Source: Spirosoma arboris (lineage in GTDB: Bacteria > Bacteroidota > Bacteroidia > Cytophagales > Spirosomataceae). Taken from it: a stretch of 64,000 nt of DNA. The position numbers and the translations under genes are program-made. The notes under the pieces were generated by a model. The model saw only the letters and a program-made list of their open reading frames with translations, searched no databases and was not told the origin of the DNA. Positions 1-7,501 of the stretch are shown here, in pieces. Numbering within the stretch: position 1 is the first letter of the stretch; every line of letters begins with the position of its first letter. Location of the stretch: assembly GCF_009754945.1 (NCBI RefSeq), contig NZ_WPIN01000003.1, positions 186,001 to 250,000 on the forward strand, in the 5' to 3' direction.

Positions 1-294
1 ACGAATATTCTTAATACCGAACCAACCAATCAGGACATCGGTAATTCGCCGGGCGGCTCCGCTTTCGGCGACTAAGCGACCCAGCATGGCCCCGAAACCA
101 ATAATCAGCACCAGTTCGCCGAGGGTTCCGCCAATACCCGTCTGAATCGACTTACCTACGGCTACCACATCCATACCCGACGCTAAGCCAATGCCGAGCG
201 ACACAATAACAAACGAGATGAAGGTATCTAAACGAACAAAGGCAACTAAAAAAACAAGCGTCAGAATGCCAACTAAGGTAAGTATAAGGGGCAT
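1..294 (-). CDS. GntP-family permease (N-terminal part, runs off window)
   Basis: This is the first 98 residues of an inner-membrane transporter, starting at an ATG (294-292) and cut by the window edge. The fragment is strongly hydrophobic with short loops. It contains a Gly-rich stretch (GGTLGEL, IIGFGAMLGRL, then SGAARRI) like the conserved N-terminal half of gluconate:H+ symporters. Members import gluconate or related sugar acids with protons; the substrate cannot be read here. It lies downstream of the McrC-like gene on the same strand, separated by a stem-loop (320-408). The family call is fairly good; the substrate is unknown. Confidence 0.7.
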   Translation of the reverse strand, partial: MPLILTLVGILTLVFLVAFVRLDTFISFVIVSLGIGLASGMDVVAVGKSIQTGIGGTLGELVLIIGFGAMLGRLVAESGAARRITDVLIGWFGIKNIR

Positions 295-319
295 AAGGTA
301 CGGGGGTGGGTTAAACTTT

Positions 320-408
320 AAACACAGAGTAAACGGAGGTAAACACGGAGTAAACAGAGAAATTCATCTCCGTGGCCTCCGTATTAACCTCCGTTTTTCT
401 CCGTGTTT
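320..408. repeat. intergenic stem-loop, about 40-bp imperfect arms
   Basis: Left arm 320-359 and right arm 369-408 are inverted copies with roughly 80 percent pairing and an 8-nt loop. Both arms iterate variants of the word AAACACGGAG / AAACGGAGGT. The element starts 9 nt after the McrC-like stop codon and ends 25 nt before the permease start on the minus strand, so it fills the gap. Confidence 0.75.
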
Positions 409-416
409 GATTCCAG

Positions 417-1709
417 TCATTTGAACGACAAAGCGTAATTGGCTAATTTTTCTACTTCATTGGCCAGGGAATTGGTCAGGTCGAAAGGTACGACGTGCAG
501 GCGAGTAGTAGCGTCATAGCCAAACACGGGCAGTGGCTGGCAGAAGGTTTCGTTCGCAGGATATACGAGAAACAGGTCGTCGGCTGCGTATTTTTTGCCA
601 TACGCATACAACTGATACATATCCGCCTGTTCGATACCGTAGTTACCCGTACCTGCATTCATGCCTGATTCCTGCCCTTTTATCTGTTTCCATTTCGTAT
701 CGAACACCATTGTCTGGTTGTTGTGTCGGATCAATATATCGGGTCGAAGTTTAAATTTGGGTGCGCCAATATGCTCATCCACCAGGTGCGCCGATGATTC
801 CTGAACCCGAACATCGTCGGTATCGGGCCAGTACGACCGGATGCCATACGCAACATAATCTTCAAAAATTCGCTCCATCGGAAACAACAGTGACAGGCTT
901 GGCATCTGGCCCGTTTTAATACCAAAACCTCTACCCTGAAGCAAGGCTTCTGCCCAGCGCAGAGCCGATTCGTAGCGAAGGAATAATCGACTTGACCGTC
1001 GAATAAGACGCAAATCGTCAGTTAAAGATTCTGTCTCTGGCACCTCATCCAATGCCCAGATTACTTGCCGAATTCGACGTAAAATGGCTTGGTTGGCAGT
1101 TTCGCCATTTAGATAAATGAGGGCTGTTTTCAGAATACGATTAGCGGCTACATCAGCAGTAAGGCGATCATACGTAACGGCCAGTCGTTCCGCGTGCCAG
1201 GCATTTTCGCGCTGTTGCCGAGCGGCCTGAAGCTTCCCTTTCCAGAATCGTTCATTGCTGTCAACCGATACATAGGCATGCTGGATTCCCTGTTGAACCA
1301 GTGGCTCTACCGTGTCAAGAAATGCCGCAATGAACACATCCCAAAGAGGTAACTGAATAGCATGCGTGTGCGCAGCCGGAAGCGTTCGGAACGGACTATG
1401 CCGCAAGTGTCGCAACATCGTGAGCAATAAAGATCTGGACTTATCTACTTGCCCAACCTTCGGCAGAATTTCAAATTGGGTGTGGTTGGGTAACGGTAAC
1501 AAACCAACGTAGTTTCGAACCTGAATCAGCTCGCGTCCTTTTTGTATCGAAAACGCCAATAATCCTTCGGCCTGATCATCATCAAACACAAACCGGCGCA
1601 ATGCCTGAAAAATCGCATCAGGCACCACTACTCCGTTCGCTGGCGGTTGGGACCAATGCTCAGAGGAACCAATCAGGCTATTTTCAAGAACTGAAATCGT
1701 CGTAGGCAT
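417..1709 (-). CDS. McrC-family nuclease subunit, solitary
   Basis: A 430-residue protein resembling McrC, the nuclease partner of the GTP-driven McrBC modification-dependent restriction enzyme. The middle holds the family-like block LFPMERIFEDYV. The C-terminal third has a PD-(D/E)xK core: RPDILIRH, then VFDTKWK about ten residues later. The length suits the family. An McrB AAA+ GTPase gene would normally lie immediately upstream. Here the upstream neighbour is an aldolase whose stop is only 35 bp away, and the downstream neighbour is a permease, so no McrB is encoded in this window. It may act with a distant McrB, or in another way. Start is the ATG at 1709. Confidence 0.78.
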   Translation of the reverse strand: MPTTISVLENSLIGSSEHWSQPPANGVVVPDAIFQALRRFVFDDDQAEGLLAFSIQKGRELIQVRNYVGLLPLPNHTQFEILPKVGQVDKSRSLLLTMLRHLRHSPFRTLPAAHTHAIQLPLWDVFIAAFLDTVEPLVQQGIQHAYVSVDSNERFWKGKLQAARQQRENAWHAERLAVTYDRLTADVAANRILKTALIYLNGETANQAILRRIRQVIWALDEVPETESLTDDLRLIRRSSRLFLRYESALRWAEALLQGRGFGIKTGQMPSLSLLFPMERIFEDYVAYGIRSYWPDTDDVRVQESSAHLVDEHIGAPKFKLRPDILIRHNNQTMVFDTKWKQIKGQESGMNAGTGNYGIEQADMYQLYAYGKKYAADDLFLVYPANETFCQPLPVFGYDATTRLHVVPFDLTNSLANEVEKLANYALSFK

Positions 1710-1744
1710 AGAGGTATTACACAGAGAAACGACGTTTTAATTTC

Positions 1745-2506
1745 TTATGCTCGTCCTTTCATAAAATCTCCGGTGGCCGACTTCAACAGTCCCGCGAAAG
1801 AGTTCAGGCAGAAAAGAACACCCCGATCAATCAACGCCTTAGCCTGATCGCCGGTAGCGGCTGTAGTGCCGGCAATTAGTCCGGCTTTTCTAATTTTCTC
1901 CACGACGCCCGCAATGGTTCGTTTTACTTCATCGTGACCGGGACCGTCGTAATAGCCCATACTCATGGCCAGATCGCGGGGACCAATGACGAACCCATCG
2001 ATACCTTCAACCTGTAGCAAATCGTCGAGATTGGCGATGGCTTCTGTATCTTCAAGCTGAGGCAATACCAGAGTTTGTTCATTCGCAAATTCGACAGCTT
2101 CACCCTGATTCATATTACCCAGCAGATAATCGTTAGCACGCACAGGCGCAAATCCTCGCGAGCCCAGAGGTGGATATTTAACGGCCTGAACCAGAGCCTC
2201 TGCTTCGGCAACCGTACTGACGCCCGGCATCATAATACCCATAACGCCTGCATCCAGAAACTGCAAAATCAATTTAGGGTCATTACTCCGAACACGCGCT
2301 AAAGGCGTAATACCACTCACATCACAAGCCCGTACAATGTCCTGCACCTGGGCCGTTGTAACAGGGCTATGTTCGCCGTCGATCATGTAAAAATCCAGGC
2401 CAGAAAAGCCACACAATTCGGCAACGGTCGGATCTGTGCTGTTGGAAAGAACGCCCAGAACGGGCTGGCCATTTTTAAGCCGGGTTTTAACAATATTTTG
2501 CTTCAT
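1745..2506 (-). CDS. HpcH/HpaI-family aldolase (class II, pyruvate-type)
   Basis: A 253-residue TIM-barrel enzyme of the family that cleaves or forms 4-hydroxy-2-oxo acids (HpaI, GarL, YfaU types), giving pyruvate plus an aldehyde. Visible hallmarks are the DGEHSP block near residue 45, an Arg in ARVRSND, the metal-site Glu in LPQLEDTEA, and the metal-site Asp in IGPRDLAMS. Length is typical. Some relatives are citrate lyase beta-like, but the GEHSP and GPRDL pattern favours aldolase. The ATG at 2506 lies one base from the stem-loop 2508-2595. The physiological substrate is unknown. Confidence 0.85.
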   Translation of the reverse strand: MKQNIVKTRLKNGQPVLGVLSNSTDPTVAELCGFSGLDFYMIDGEHSPVTTAQVQDIVRACDVSGITPLARVRSNDPKLILQFLDAGVMGIMMPGVSTVAEAEALVQAVKYPPLGSRGFAPVRANDYLLGNMNQGEAVEFANEQTLVLPQLEDTEAIANLDDLLQVEGIDGFVIGPRDLAMSMGYYDGPGHDEVKRTIAGVVEKIRKAGLIAGTTAATGDQAKALIDRGVLFCLNSFAGLLKSATGDFMKGRA

Positions 2507-2507
2507 G

Positions 2508-2595
2508 TAAAGAGTGAAAGGGCGAATGAGTGAAAGAGCGAAAATCAGGTGCCCGAGTTCATCACTCTTTCACTCATTCGTCCTTTCACTCTTTA
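2508..2595. repeat. intergenic stem-loop, 34-bp arms (32/34 paired)
   Basis: Left arm 2508-2541 pairs with right arm 2562-2595 with two mismatches and a 20-nt loop. The arm iterates the word AGAGTGAAAG / GAATGAGTGAAAG. On the minus strand the hairpin ends one base before the aldolase ATG, so the start codon sits at the foot of the stem. It begins 24 nt after the stop codon of the deacetylase-like gene. Confidence 0.9.
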
Positions 2596-2619
2596 GAAAT
2601 TACGCAAGATACGACCGAA

Positions 2620-3522
2620 TCAGAAAAACAAATCGGCTGCCAGTTGAAACGTGTTACAGTGGGCTTCTACAATATCGGTCAGGCGGGGCGAGTAGCCGCC
2701 ACCCATTGACACGACGATTGGCAGATTGTTTTTAATAGCCTGCTCAAATACGAACTGATCCCGTTCTTTGCACCCTTCCCGACTAACGCTAAGTTTACCC
2801 AGTCGGTCCGACGCCAGAATATCAACTCCCGAAACGTAAAACAGAAAATCAGGTTGCTCGCGCTGAATCAGGACAGGCAGCGTATCGTACAAGGTGTTCA
2901 GATAGTGTTCATCGTCAGTACCCGTAGCGAATTCAATATCCAGATCAGACTGCTCTTTTTTCAGCGGGTAATTGTCTTTCCCATGCATACTGAACGTAAA
3001 TACGCGCGGTTCGTGCTGAAACATCACGGCAGTTCCATTACCCTGGTGTACGTCCAGGTCAATCACCAGAATTTTCCGGGATTGACCCGTTGCCAACAGA
3101 TAATGAGCCGCTACACCAACGTCGTTGAGCATACAGAAGCCCTCTCCCCGATCGGGATATGCATGGTGCGTGCCGCCCGCAATGTTCATAGAGACACCAT
3201 CGGTTCGGGCGATTTGCGTGCCTTTAAGCGTTCCCTGCGTAATGATCCACTCCCGTTCAATAAGTTCAGGCGTAAGAGGAAACCCAATCCGACGCATCAT
3301 TTTGGGGTCAACGGTTCCGGTCTTTAGCGCCTGCACATACTCGGGAGTATGAACGCCCAGTACCCAACGGTCATCCACGGGCTCTGGCGCAAAAAAATTG
3401 GCCTCAGAACAGGTACCTTCGTAAAGAAGTTGCTCGTGGATCAGCTCGTATTTAAGCATGGGAAACCGATGACCTTCAGGCAATTTGAGTCGATAAACGG
3501 GCGAAAAGGCAATCTGAAGCAT
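2620..3522 (-). CDS. histone-deacetylase-fold hydrolase (AcuC/HDAC11-like)
   Basis: A 300-residue zinc amidohydrolase of the arginase/deacetylase fold. Such bacterial enzymes remove acetyl groups from lysines, polyamines or small amides. The catalytic set is visible: a His-containing block GGTHHAYPDRGEGFC near residues 116-130, the zinc motif DLDVHQGNG, and a further zinc Asp in YVSGVD. The C-terminal SMGGGYS loop is also typical. The short length and GEGFCMLND pattern resemble the class IV (HDAC11-like) group. It is followed by a stem-loop and the aldolase gene on the same strand. The substrate cannot be told; the family call is strong. Confidence 0.9.
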   Translation of the reverse strand: MLQIAFSPVYRLKLPEGHRFPMLKYELIHEQLLYEGTCSEANFFAPEPVDDRWVLGVHTPEYVQALKTGTVDPKMMRRIGFPLTPELIEREWIITQGTLKGTQIARTDGVSMNIAGGTHHAYPDRGEGFCMLNDVGVAAHYLLATGQSRKILVIDLDVHQGNGTAVMFQHEPRVFTFSMHGKDNYPLKKEQSDLDIEFATGTDDEHYLNTLYDTLPVLIQREQPDFLFYVSGVDILASDRLGKLSVSREGCKERDQFVFEQAIKNNLPIVVSMGGGYSPRLTDIVEAHCNTFQLAADLFF

Positions 3523-3669
3523 GAAGTAATAAGGCCGGTGAGTCGCAAAAAACGACCTGTCCCGTTCGATAAGGATACGCTCTAGTTAACCCATCTTCGA
3601 CAAGTTGTGTTACCAAACCGTCCTATTTGTTCGTTGGTAGGGTTTATCCAACTACATAATCCGGCTTGT

Positions 3670-4419
3670 ATGAAAACAGCTATTATCACGGGGGGCGGTC
3701 AGGGAATTGGTCGTGTAGCCACACAATATTTACTCACTCACGGCTATCGGGTGGCAATTTGGGAAGCCGACACCGACGCCCTGGCCGAACTCAAAGAAGC
3801 CTTTAAAGCCTCATCGGCACAAATCCTTTTCGTTTCCTGCGATGTCTCCAGCGAAGTCAATGTTCGTAAAGCCGCAGAGCAAACTATTTCGCATTTTGGC
3901 CAAATCGACACTCTGATTAATAACGCGGCCATCATGATCGAAAAATCACTCGACAAACTTACCCTCGACGAGTGGAATCGGGTTATTAGCACAAACCTGA
4001 CTGGCCCCTTCCTTTGCGCCAAACACACGGCCGCTTATCTGGCCGCTCAGAAAGGCAGCATTATCAATCTCTGCTCAACACGGGCGTTCCAGTCAGAGCC
4101 GGATACCTTTGCTTACTCAGCCAGTAAGGGAGGAATTTTAGCGCTAACCCATTCGCTGGCTGTTAGCCTGGGCCCTGATGTTCGCGTTAATGCCATAAGC
4201 CCTGGCTGGATCGACGTGTCGGCATTGAAGAAAAAAGCAAAAGCCAAACCTGACGATCTTAGGCCCGAAGATCACGATCAGCACCCGGCAGGTCGCGTGG
4301 GGCAAGCCGACGATATTGCCCGGATGATTCTCTTTCTAATAGCCCCCGAAAACAGTTTTATTACCGGTCAGAATTTTGTGGTTGATGGTGGAATGACCCG
4401 TAAAATGATTTACGTATAA
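3670..4419 (+). CDS. short-chain dehydrogenase/reductase (classical SDR)
   Basis: A 249-residue NAD(P)-dependent oxidoreductase. The coenzyme motif TGGGQGIG is at residues 7-14, NNAA at 84-87, catalytic Ser at 136 in NLCSTRAF, and Tyr149/Lys153 in YSASKGG. The C-terminal ITGQNFVVDGG is typical. Acidic residues after the second strand (WEADTD) favour NAD over NADP, by family rule. The ATG at 3670 is chosen because it opens directly into the first beta strand; an upstream GTG at 3607 would add a tail with no family support. It is divergent from the deacetylase gene. The substrate is unknown. Confidence 0.92.
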   Translation: MKTAIITGGGQGIGRVATQYLLTHGYRVAIWEADTDALAELKEAFKASSAQILFVSCDVSSEVNVRKAAEQTISHFGQIDTLINNAAIMIEKSLDKLTLDEWNRVISTNLTGPFLCAKHTAAYLAAQKGSIINLCSTRAFQSEPDTFAYSASKGGILALTHSLAVSLGPDVRVNAISPGWIDVSALKKKAKAKPDDLRPEDHDQHPAGRVGQADDIARMILFLIAPENSFITGQNFVVDGGMTRKMIYV

Positions 4420-4493
4420 ATACGCTACTAAAAAGGCGAAAACATCCTCACCTTTGCATTGTTAAGTAAGTAGTTTTATCATCTTCATCACCC

Positions 4494-4934
4494 ATGAATA
4501 TCGAACTCTCCACAGCAACGGAACAATCTCCCCTGGAAGTCCTTGATTTACAGGTAACCTCAAGACGGTCTTCTGGAAAATCAATTTTGTCATTGCGGTT
4601 TCTATGCAACAGCGACCGCTATGCCAACCACCTCCAGATACCTGAGTTGTCGTGGTTCGATGCCAGTCAGTTGCAACATTTTTCACAAAATCTGGCAGCA
4701 GCACACTACCCGGATACTTGTCAGGTCGATTTATTGGACGCAGGAATACGACTAACGGGCTCGGTTCGTCAATTAGCAGGTCGATGGACCACCGGGCGTA
4801 CAGTTCGAATTGAGCCATTAGCCTCATCGGCAAGCCAGTTTACCCCGTTTACCATCCATGCATCGCACCTCGATGTGAAAACATACACGGGTAAGCTGTA
4901 TCATCGCCTGTGGGAATTGTTCACAAAAGGCTAA
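4494..4934 (+). CDS. hypothetical protein, 146 aa
   Basis: I do not recognise this protein. It is soluble, without signal peptide or membrane segment. Alternating polar and hydrophobic residues suggest a beta-rich domain, and it ends in a short helix (YHRLWELFTKG). The ATG at 4494 is preceded by CACCTTTG (4449-4456), one base from the Bacteroidota -7 box, so it may have its own promoter. It is followed after 34 bp by another small unknown gene on the same strand. It is accepted as real because codon use and composition resemble the neighbours and the reverse-strand frame looks like a shadow. Confidence 0.65.
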   Translation: MNIELSTATEQSPLEVLDLQVTSRRSSGKSILSLRFLCNSDRYANHLQIPELSWFDASQLQHFSQNLAAAHYPDTCQVDLLDAGIRLTGSVRQLAGRWTTGRTVRIEPLASSASQFTPFTIHASHLDVKTYTGKLYHRLWELFTKG

Positions 4935-4968
4935 ACCGAAGTTCACTTTTGGGGTTATGGTGTAAATT

Positions 4969-5307
4969 ATGTCCCTACTTAACATGGAAAATGCAAATCA
5001 GGATGCGATGCTTAGTGAGCAATCGCAAACGTTCCGACCCAGCACAGGCGGCACTGCCCAGACACCAGACGAGAGTATTATGCTGAATGAGGACTATAAT
5101 CCAACCGATCTGGCTGGCGATGTAAATAATCCTCCCACCACGCCGACCGATGAGCAGGACGCAACTACAGTAACCAAGGGAACCGGCGAGGCTTCGGGTA
5201 GTCCGAATATGGAACCCGACTTAACCAACTACGGCAATGGTGATGCGCTTGGCAATAACGACGGCACCGAACCCGACCCTACCTGGTCAGATGAGGATCA
5301 AGCCTGA
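4969..5307 (+). CDS. acidic, probably disordered small protein, 112 aa
   Basis: Unrecognised. The sequence is rich in Asp, Glu, Asn, Thr, Gly and Pro, with almost no hydrophobic core and no Cys. This predicts an intrinsically disordered, strongly acidic polypeptide, ending EDQA. There is no signal peptide. A second ATG lies at 4984, five codons in. It is codirectional with the preceding small gene and ends just before a GC-rich hairpin (5327-5357) separating it from the convergent amylase gene. Its function is not inferable. Composition could make gene-finders doubt it, but the frame is open throughout. Confidence 0.6.
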   Translation: MSLLNMENANQDAMLSEQSQTFRPSTGGTAQTPDESIMLNEDYNPTDLAGDVNNPPTTPTDEQDATTVTKGTGEASGSPNMEPDLTNYGNGDALGNNDGTEPDPTWSDEDQA

Positions 5308-5326
5308 TTAGATTTCACCTCACCCC

Positions 5327-5357
5327 TTTCCCCTCTCCTACAACAGGAGAGGGGAAA
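5327..5357. terminator. hairpin between convergent genes
   Basis: A perfect 13-bp inverted repeat (5327-5339 with 5345-5357, 5-nt loop), rich in G and C. It sits between the ends of the acidic protein gene and the GH13 gene. No clear T-run follows on either strand, so termination is inferred from position only. Confidence 0.5.
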
Positions 5358-5365
5358 TTAGTACC

Positions 5366-7234
5366 TCATTTCTGGCACCGCAGTATCTGCACCTCCATTG
5401 GGTGAAGACGCACGCGCACTACACGCGCTGGCCCCTTTGTTACGCTGCCTCGTTCCTCATAAATTGTTACGCCCCCACTCGTTTTAGTCGACGCTATTCC
5501 AGGAGGCTGGGGCTGATCACTATTACTGTACAGGATTGTATAGGTTGTCAGCTCTGGGTTCAGAACGGCATCGACAATGACTTCGCCATCAAACCCACCA
5601 CCGGTCTGCGTATTAGCTACCACGATCACCTCCTGATCATTTAAAATGCGGGAAAAGGCAAGTACGCCCGGACTGAAAGGTGAAATCCCAAAGTTTACCC
5701 CATCGCCAGACAGTGGACGAAAATATTGCCGACCGTATCGAAGAGCGGGTTGAGTAGCCCGCACAAGGCTGATCTGTTTGATGGCTTCATAAAATGGATG
5801 CGTAGCGTCAAACGCGCCACTCCCTTTACCCCAGAGTGCTTCCCGTACTGCGGCATCGCTGTTTCCGTTTCCATGCAGCCCCTGTTCAGTACCGTAATAC
5901 ACGCAGGGAATGCCCTGTAACGCAAACAGGCAGGCTAAACCTAAAGTCACCTGGTTATCAAAGCGGTTCGGGTTGGTGGAGTCGCTGAAGTAGTAGCGCT
6001 GCCGCATATCGTGATTATCCAGGAACGTCACGAAAAAATTGGTAGCATCACCGTGCGTACTCAAAATATCACTCTCCACGAGTTTGCGGTGCAGATACAT
6101 ATCCTTAACCACCGAGGGAGCCGACAGCCCTTTCGTTACCGACGGAAGTCGGAAAAAGAGCGGAAAATCCAGCGCAGCATCCACCCCAATTGGTTCGTTC
6201 GTAAGATTGGTGGTGCGGCCAATAAACTGATTGATTTTCTCTTCCTCGTCATACACTTCACCAAACGTAAAAAAGTTTTTCTTGCCGATGCTCAACGAGA
6301 ACTCCCGCATGGCATTGGCGAAAATTCGGGCAAAGTCGGCTTCGATATATTTGAGCGTATCAATGCGGTAGCCATCAATATCGTATTTGGCAATCAGATA
6401 CTGGTACGCAAGAATCAGCGTATCGCGCACGGGGAATGACTGACTGATGGCAACGGATTCGTTAAAATCCGTGACGAATTCTTTCAACGAACTAAAATCA
6501 CCTCCCTCTTCGCCACCCAGTCCTTTGCGTCGAAAAAACTCATTCTGCTGTAATTCCACCGGCCAAACGGCACCATCATCGTCTACTGGAACACCACTGC
6601 TGAAATCGGCAAAGGCGGGTTGCCCATTGGCATCATGCCAGTTGATCGGATAAACCGTACTACGACCGGGAGCCTCCGCCGAATTAGGATTGCCGGTCAG
6701 ATTGTAGCCAAACACATTGCCAACGTGATTGAGCACAATGTCGAAAATCACGTAGATGTTGCGGGCATGGGCTGCATCGATCAACCCCCGCAGTTCATCT
6801 TCTGCGAGTTGTGAATTCAGTTTGGCTGCTTGTGGATCAGAAGCAAACCGGGGCTCGACCTGTAAAAAATCCTGAAAGCCATAGCCATGATAGGTGGTGT
6901 CTTCATATTGGCAGTTTTTCACCACTGGCGATAGCCATATAGCCCCCACGCCCAGTTCCTGGAGATAATCCAACTGCTCACGAATTCCATTAAACGTGCC
7001 CCCTTGAAATGTGCCATATTCTCCGTTGAACGGAGTATGTTTAGGCGGTGCGATGGGGTTATTGAACCGATCAACGAGCAGGAAATAAATCCAGACATCC
7101 CGCCAATCGGGCGGTGACGGAAAAGGTGTGGTAATGGCAACGGCATGAGTACCAATGGTCACAGTACGAAGTTGCGTAGTAGACGCATTCGCCAGAACCG
7201 ATTGTACAGTTGCGCTTTTAACGGAGGTTGGCAT
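5366..7234 (-). CDS. GH13 alpha-amylase family enzyme
   Basis: A 622-residue glycoside hydrolase acting on alpha-glucans. The (beta/alpha)8 barrel regions are intact: VDRFNNP near 54-60, DIVLNH at 165-170, GYRID with nucleophile Asp292, acid/base Glu326 in FGEVYDEE, and Asp409 in FLDNHD. About 200 C-terminal residues form a beta-rich domain typical of GH13 domain C. The N-terminus lacks a clear signal peptide, so it may be cytoplasmic, or the start may be misread. It stands alone, convergent with the small genes upstream and divergent from the DUF5916 gene. Specificity (amylase, cyclomaltodextrinase or other) is unresolved. Confidence 0.9.
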   Translation of the reverse strand: MPTSVKSATVQSVLANASTTQLRTVTIGTHAVAITTPFPSPPDWRDVWIYFLLVDRFNNPIAPPKHTPFNGEYGTFQGGTFNGIREQLDYLQELGVGAIWLSPVVKNCQYEDTTYHGYGFQDFLQVEPRFASDPQAAKLNSQLAEDELRGLIDAAHARNIYVIFDIVLNHVGNVFGYNLTGNPNSAEAPGRSTVYPINWHDANGQPAFADFSSGVPVDDDGAVWPVELQQNEFFRRKGLGGEEGGDFSSLKEFVTDFNESVAISQSFPVRDTLILAYQYLIAKYDIDGYRIDTLKYIEADFARIFANAMREFSLSIGKKNFFTFGEVYDEEEKINQFIGRTTNLTNEPIGVDAALDFPLFFRLPSVTKGLSAPSVVKDMYLHRKLVESDILSTHGDATNFFVTFLDNHDMRQRYYFSDSTNPNRFDNQVTLGLACLFALQGIPCVYYGTEQGLHGNGNSDAAVREALWGKGSGAFDATHPFYEAIKQISLVRATQPALRYGRQYFRPLSGDGVNFGISPFSPGVLAFSRILNDQEVIVVANTQTGGGFDGEVIVDAVLNPELTTYTILYSNSDQPQPPGIASTKTSGGVTIYEERGSVTKGPARVVRVRLHPMEVQILRCQK

Positions 7235-7459
7235 GATGGAAGCTGGTTGTATTGAACAGCTATACTACGCATCTATCTGTAAGCAATGGTACCGTACACT
7301 CAATCACATTAGTTTATGCCCTGAACAACACCTGAACGAAGAAGAATTTAGTATTCGGTCAGGCACTGTTGCTATGTAGAGCTCGTTTACGCAAAAAATT
7401 AGCAAAAATTCGATCATCGCTATGTCATTGTTTTAGAGCGCAATGGGGAAAATCTGGCT

Positions 7460-7467
7460 TACCTTTG
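7460..7467 (+). promoter_or_regulatory. candidate Bacteroidota -7 box
   Basis: TACCTTTG matches the TAnnTTTG consensus exactly and lies 35 bp upstream of the DUF5916 protein start. No convincing -33 TTTG was found at the usual spacing. Confidence 0.4.
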
Positions 7468-7501
7468 CTTTTGTATTAGTCTCCTTAAACATCGTTGCTT
7501 G

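Noticed and set aside
2854..3327. Open frame of 157 codons on the plus strand inside the deacetylase gene
   Set aside because: It lies antisense to a gene with clear catalytic motifs and has no recognisable protein features.
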